From: Nocardioides sp.
GTDB lineage: Bacteria; Actinomycetota; Actinomycetes; Propionibacteriales; Nocardioidaceae
Assembly (NCBI GenBank): GCA_021731205.1
Contig: JAKFXV010000211.1
Location: 1-6,307 of the forward strand
Reading direction: 5' to 3'
DNA: 6,307 nucleotides
The notes below the pieces were generated by a model, which saw only the letters and a list, made by a program, of their open reading frames with translations, had not been told where the DNA came from and did not search any database. Both the position numbers and the translations under genes were made by a program. Of the stretch, positions 6,307-6,307 are shown piece by piece; position 1 is the first letter of the stretch; the number at the start of each line of letters is the position of its first letter.

Positions 6307-6307
6307 G
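6100..6307 (-). pseudogene. carB: carB internal fragment of foreign composition
   Basis: This is the part of the composite frame that aligns to carbamoyl-phosphate synthase large subunit. By hand count 6121-6300 is about 54% G+C, against about 72% for 6001-6060. The [14 protein letters not shown] and ELIGAKL wording (rather than ALNCALEL of E. coli) recalls non-enterobacterial CarB, but I cannot assign a source taxon. It is listed as broken because the domain stops abruptly at the junction near 6100-6115. If the junction is an assembly artefact, this is simply a piece of an intact gene from another genome. Confidence 0.65.

Noticed and set aside
1..6307. CRISPR arrays, tRNA or rRNA genes, insertion sequences, toxin-antitoxin pairs
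   Set aside because: No direct repeats with regular spacing, RNA-gene signatures, transposase motifs or toxin-like gene pairs were seen on either strand.

Overview
The window looks like chromosomal DNA from a high-GC Gram-positive bacterium (Actinomycetota), with one foreign-looking end. The evidence is the G/C-rich third codon positions, the GTG starts, and a sigma factor / anti-sigma / HtrA cluster in the same order as mycobacterial sigE-rseA-htrA. I cannot name a genus; a Nocardioides-like or related lineage is only a guess. Gene density is very high: the largest gap between genes is 99 bp and no RNA genes were seen.

Region 1 (1-2448, + strand) is an envelope-stress module. An ECF sigma factor (SigE-like, 20-571) overlaps by ATGA a zinc-motif anti-sigma factor with one membrane segment (RseA-like, 568-1125). 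A membrane-anchored trypsin-like serine protease with one PDZ domain (HtrA, 1156-2448) follows after 30 bp. The expected logic is that the anti-sigma factor holds SigE until envelope damage, and HtrA acts as quality-control protease and possibly as part of the signalling.

Region 2 (2462-4752) begins with a small MerR/excisionase-like winged-helix protein on the - strand, tail-to-tail with htrA. Divergent from it are two + strand genes: a CpaB/RcpC-like SAF protein with one membrane anchor, and a CpaE/TadZ/MinD-like ATPase with a non-canonical P-loop. Such genes belong to Flp/Tad pilus clusters, but no cpaF, tadB/C or pilin is in the window and the next gene is convergent, so the pair appears isolated here. 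The 99-bp divergent intergenic region holds two abutting perfect palindromes and a perfect DnaA-box 9-mer.

Region 3 (4715-6031, - strand) is a polytopic membrane protein of about ten helices with histidines in its last membrane helices. Its 3' end overlaps the ATPase gene by 38 bp. Its start codon overlaps, by ATGA, the stop of an upstream reading frame.

Region 4 (6028-6307, - strand) is that upstream frame, and it is a composite. Its last ~23 codons are high-GC and fit the host operon. Its first ~68 codons are clearly carbamoyl-phosphate synthase large subunit (CarB) with lower GC and AT-rich codons including TTA and ATA. The change occurs near 6100-6115 and is most simply an assembly or cloning chimera, with true recombination less likely.

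I found no convincing new biological system. The points most worth a second look are the CarB junction, the isolated CpaB/CpaE-like pair with an arginine in its P-loop, and the histidine-bearing membrane protein.
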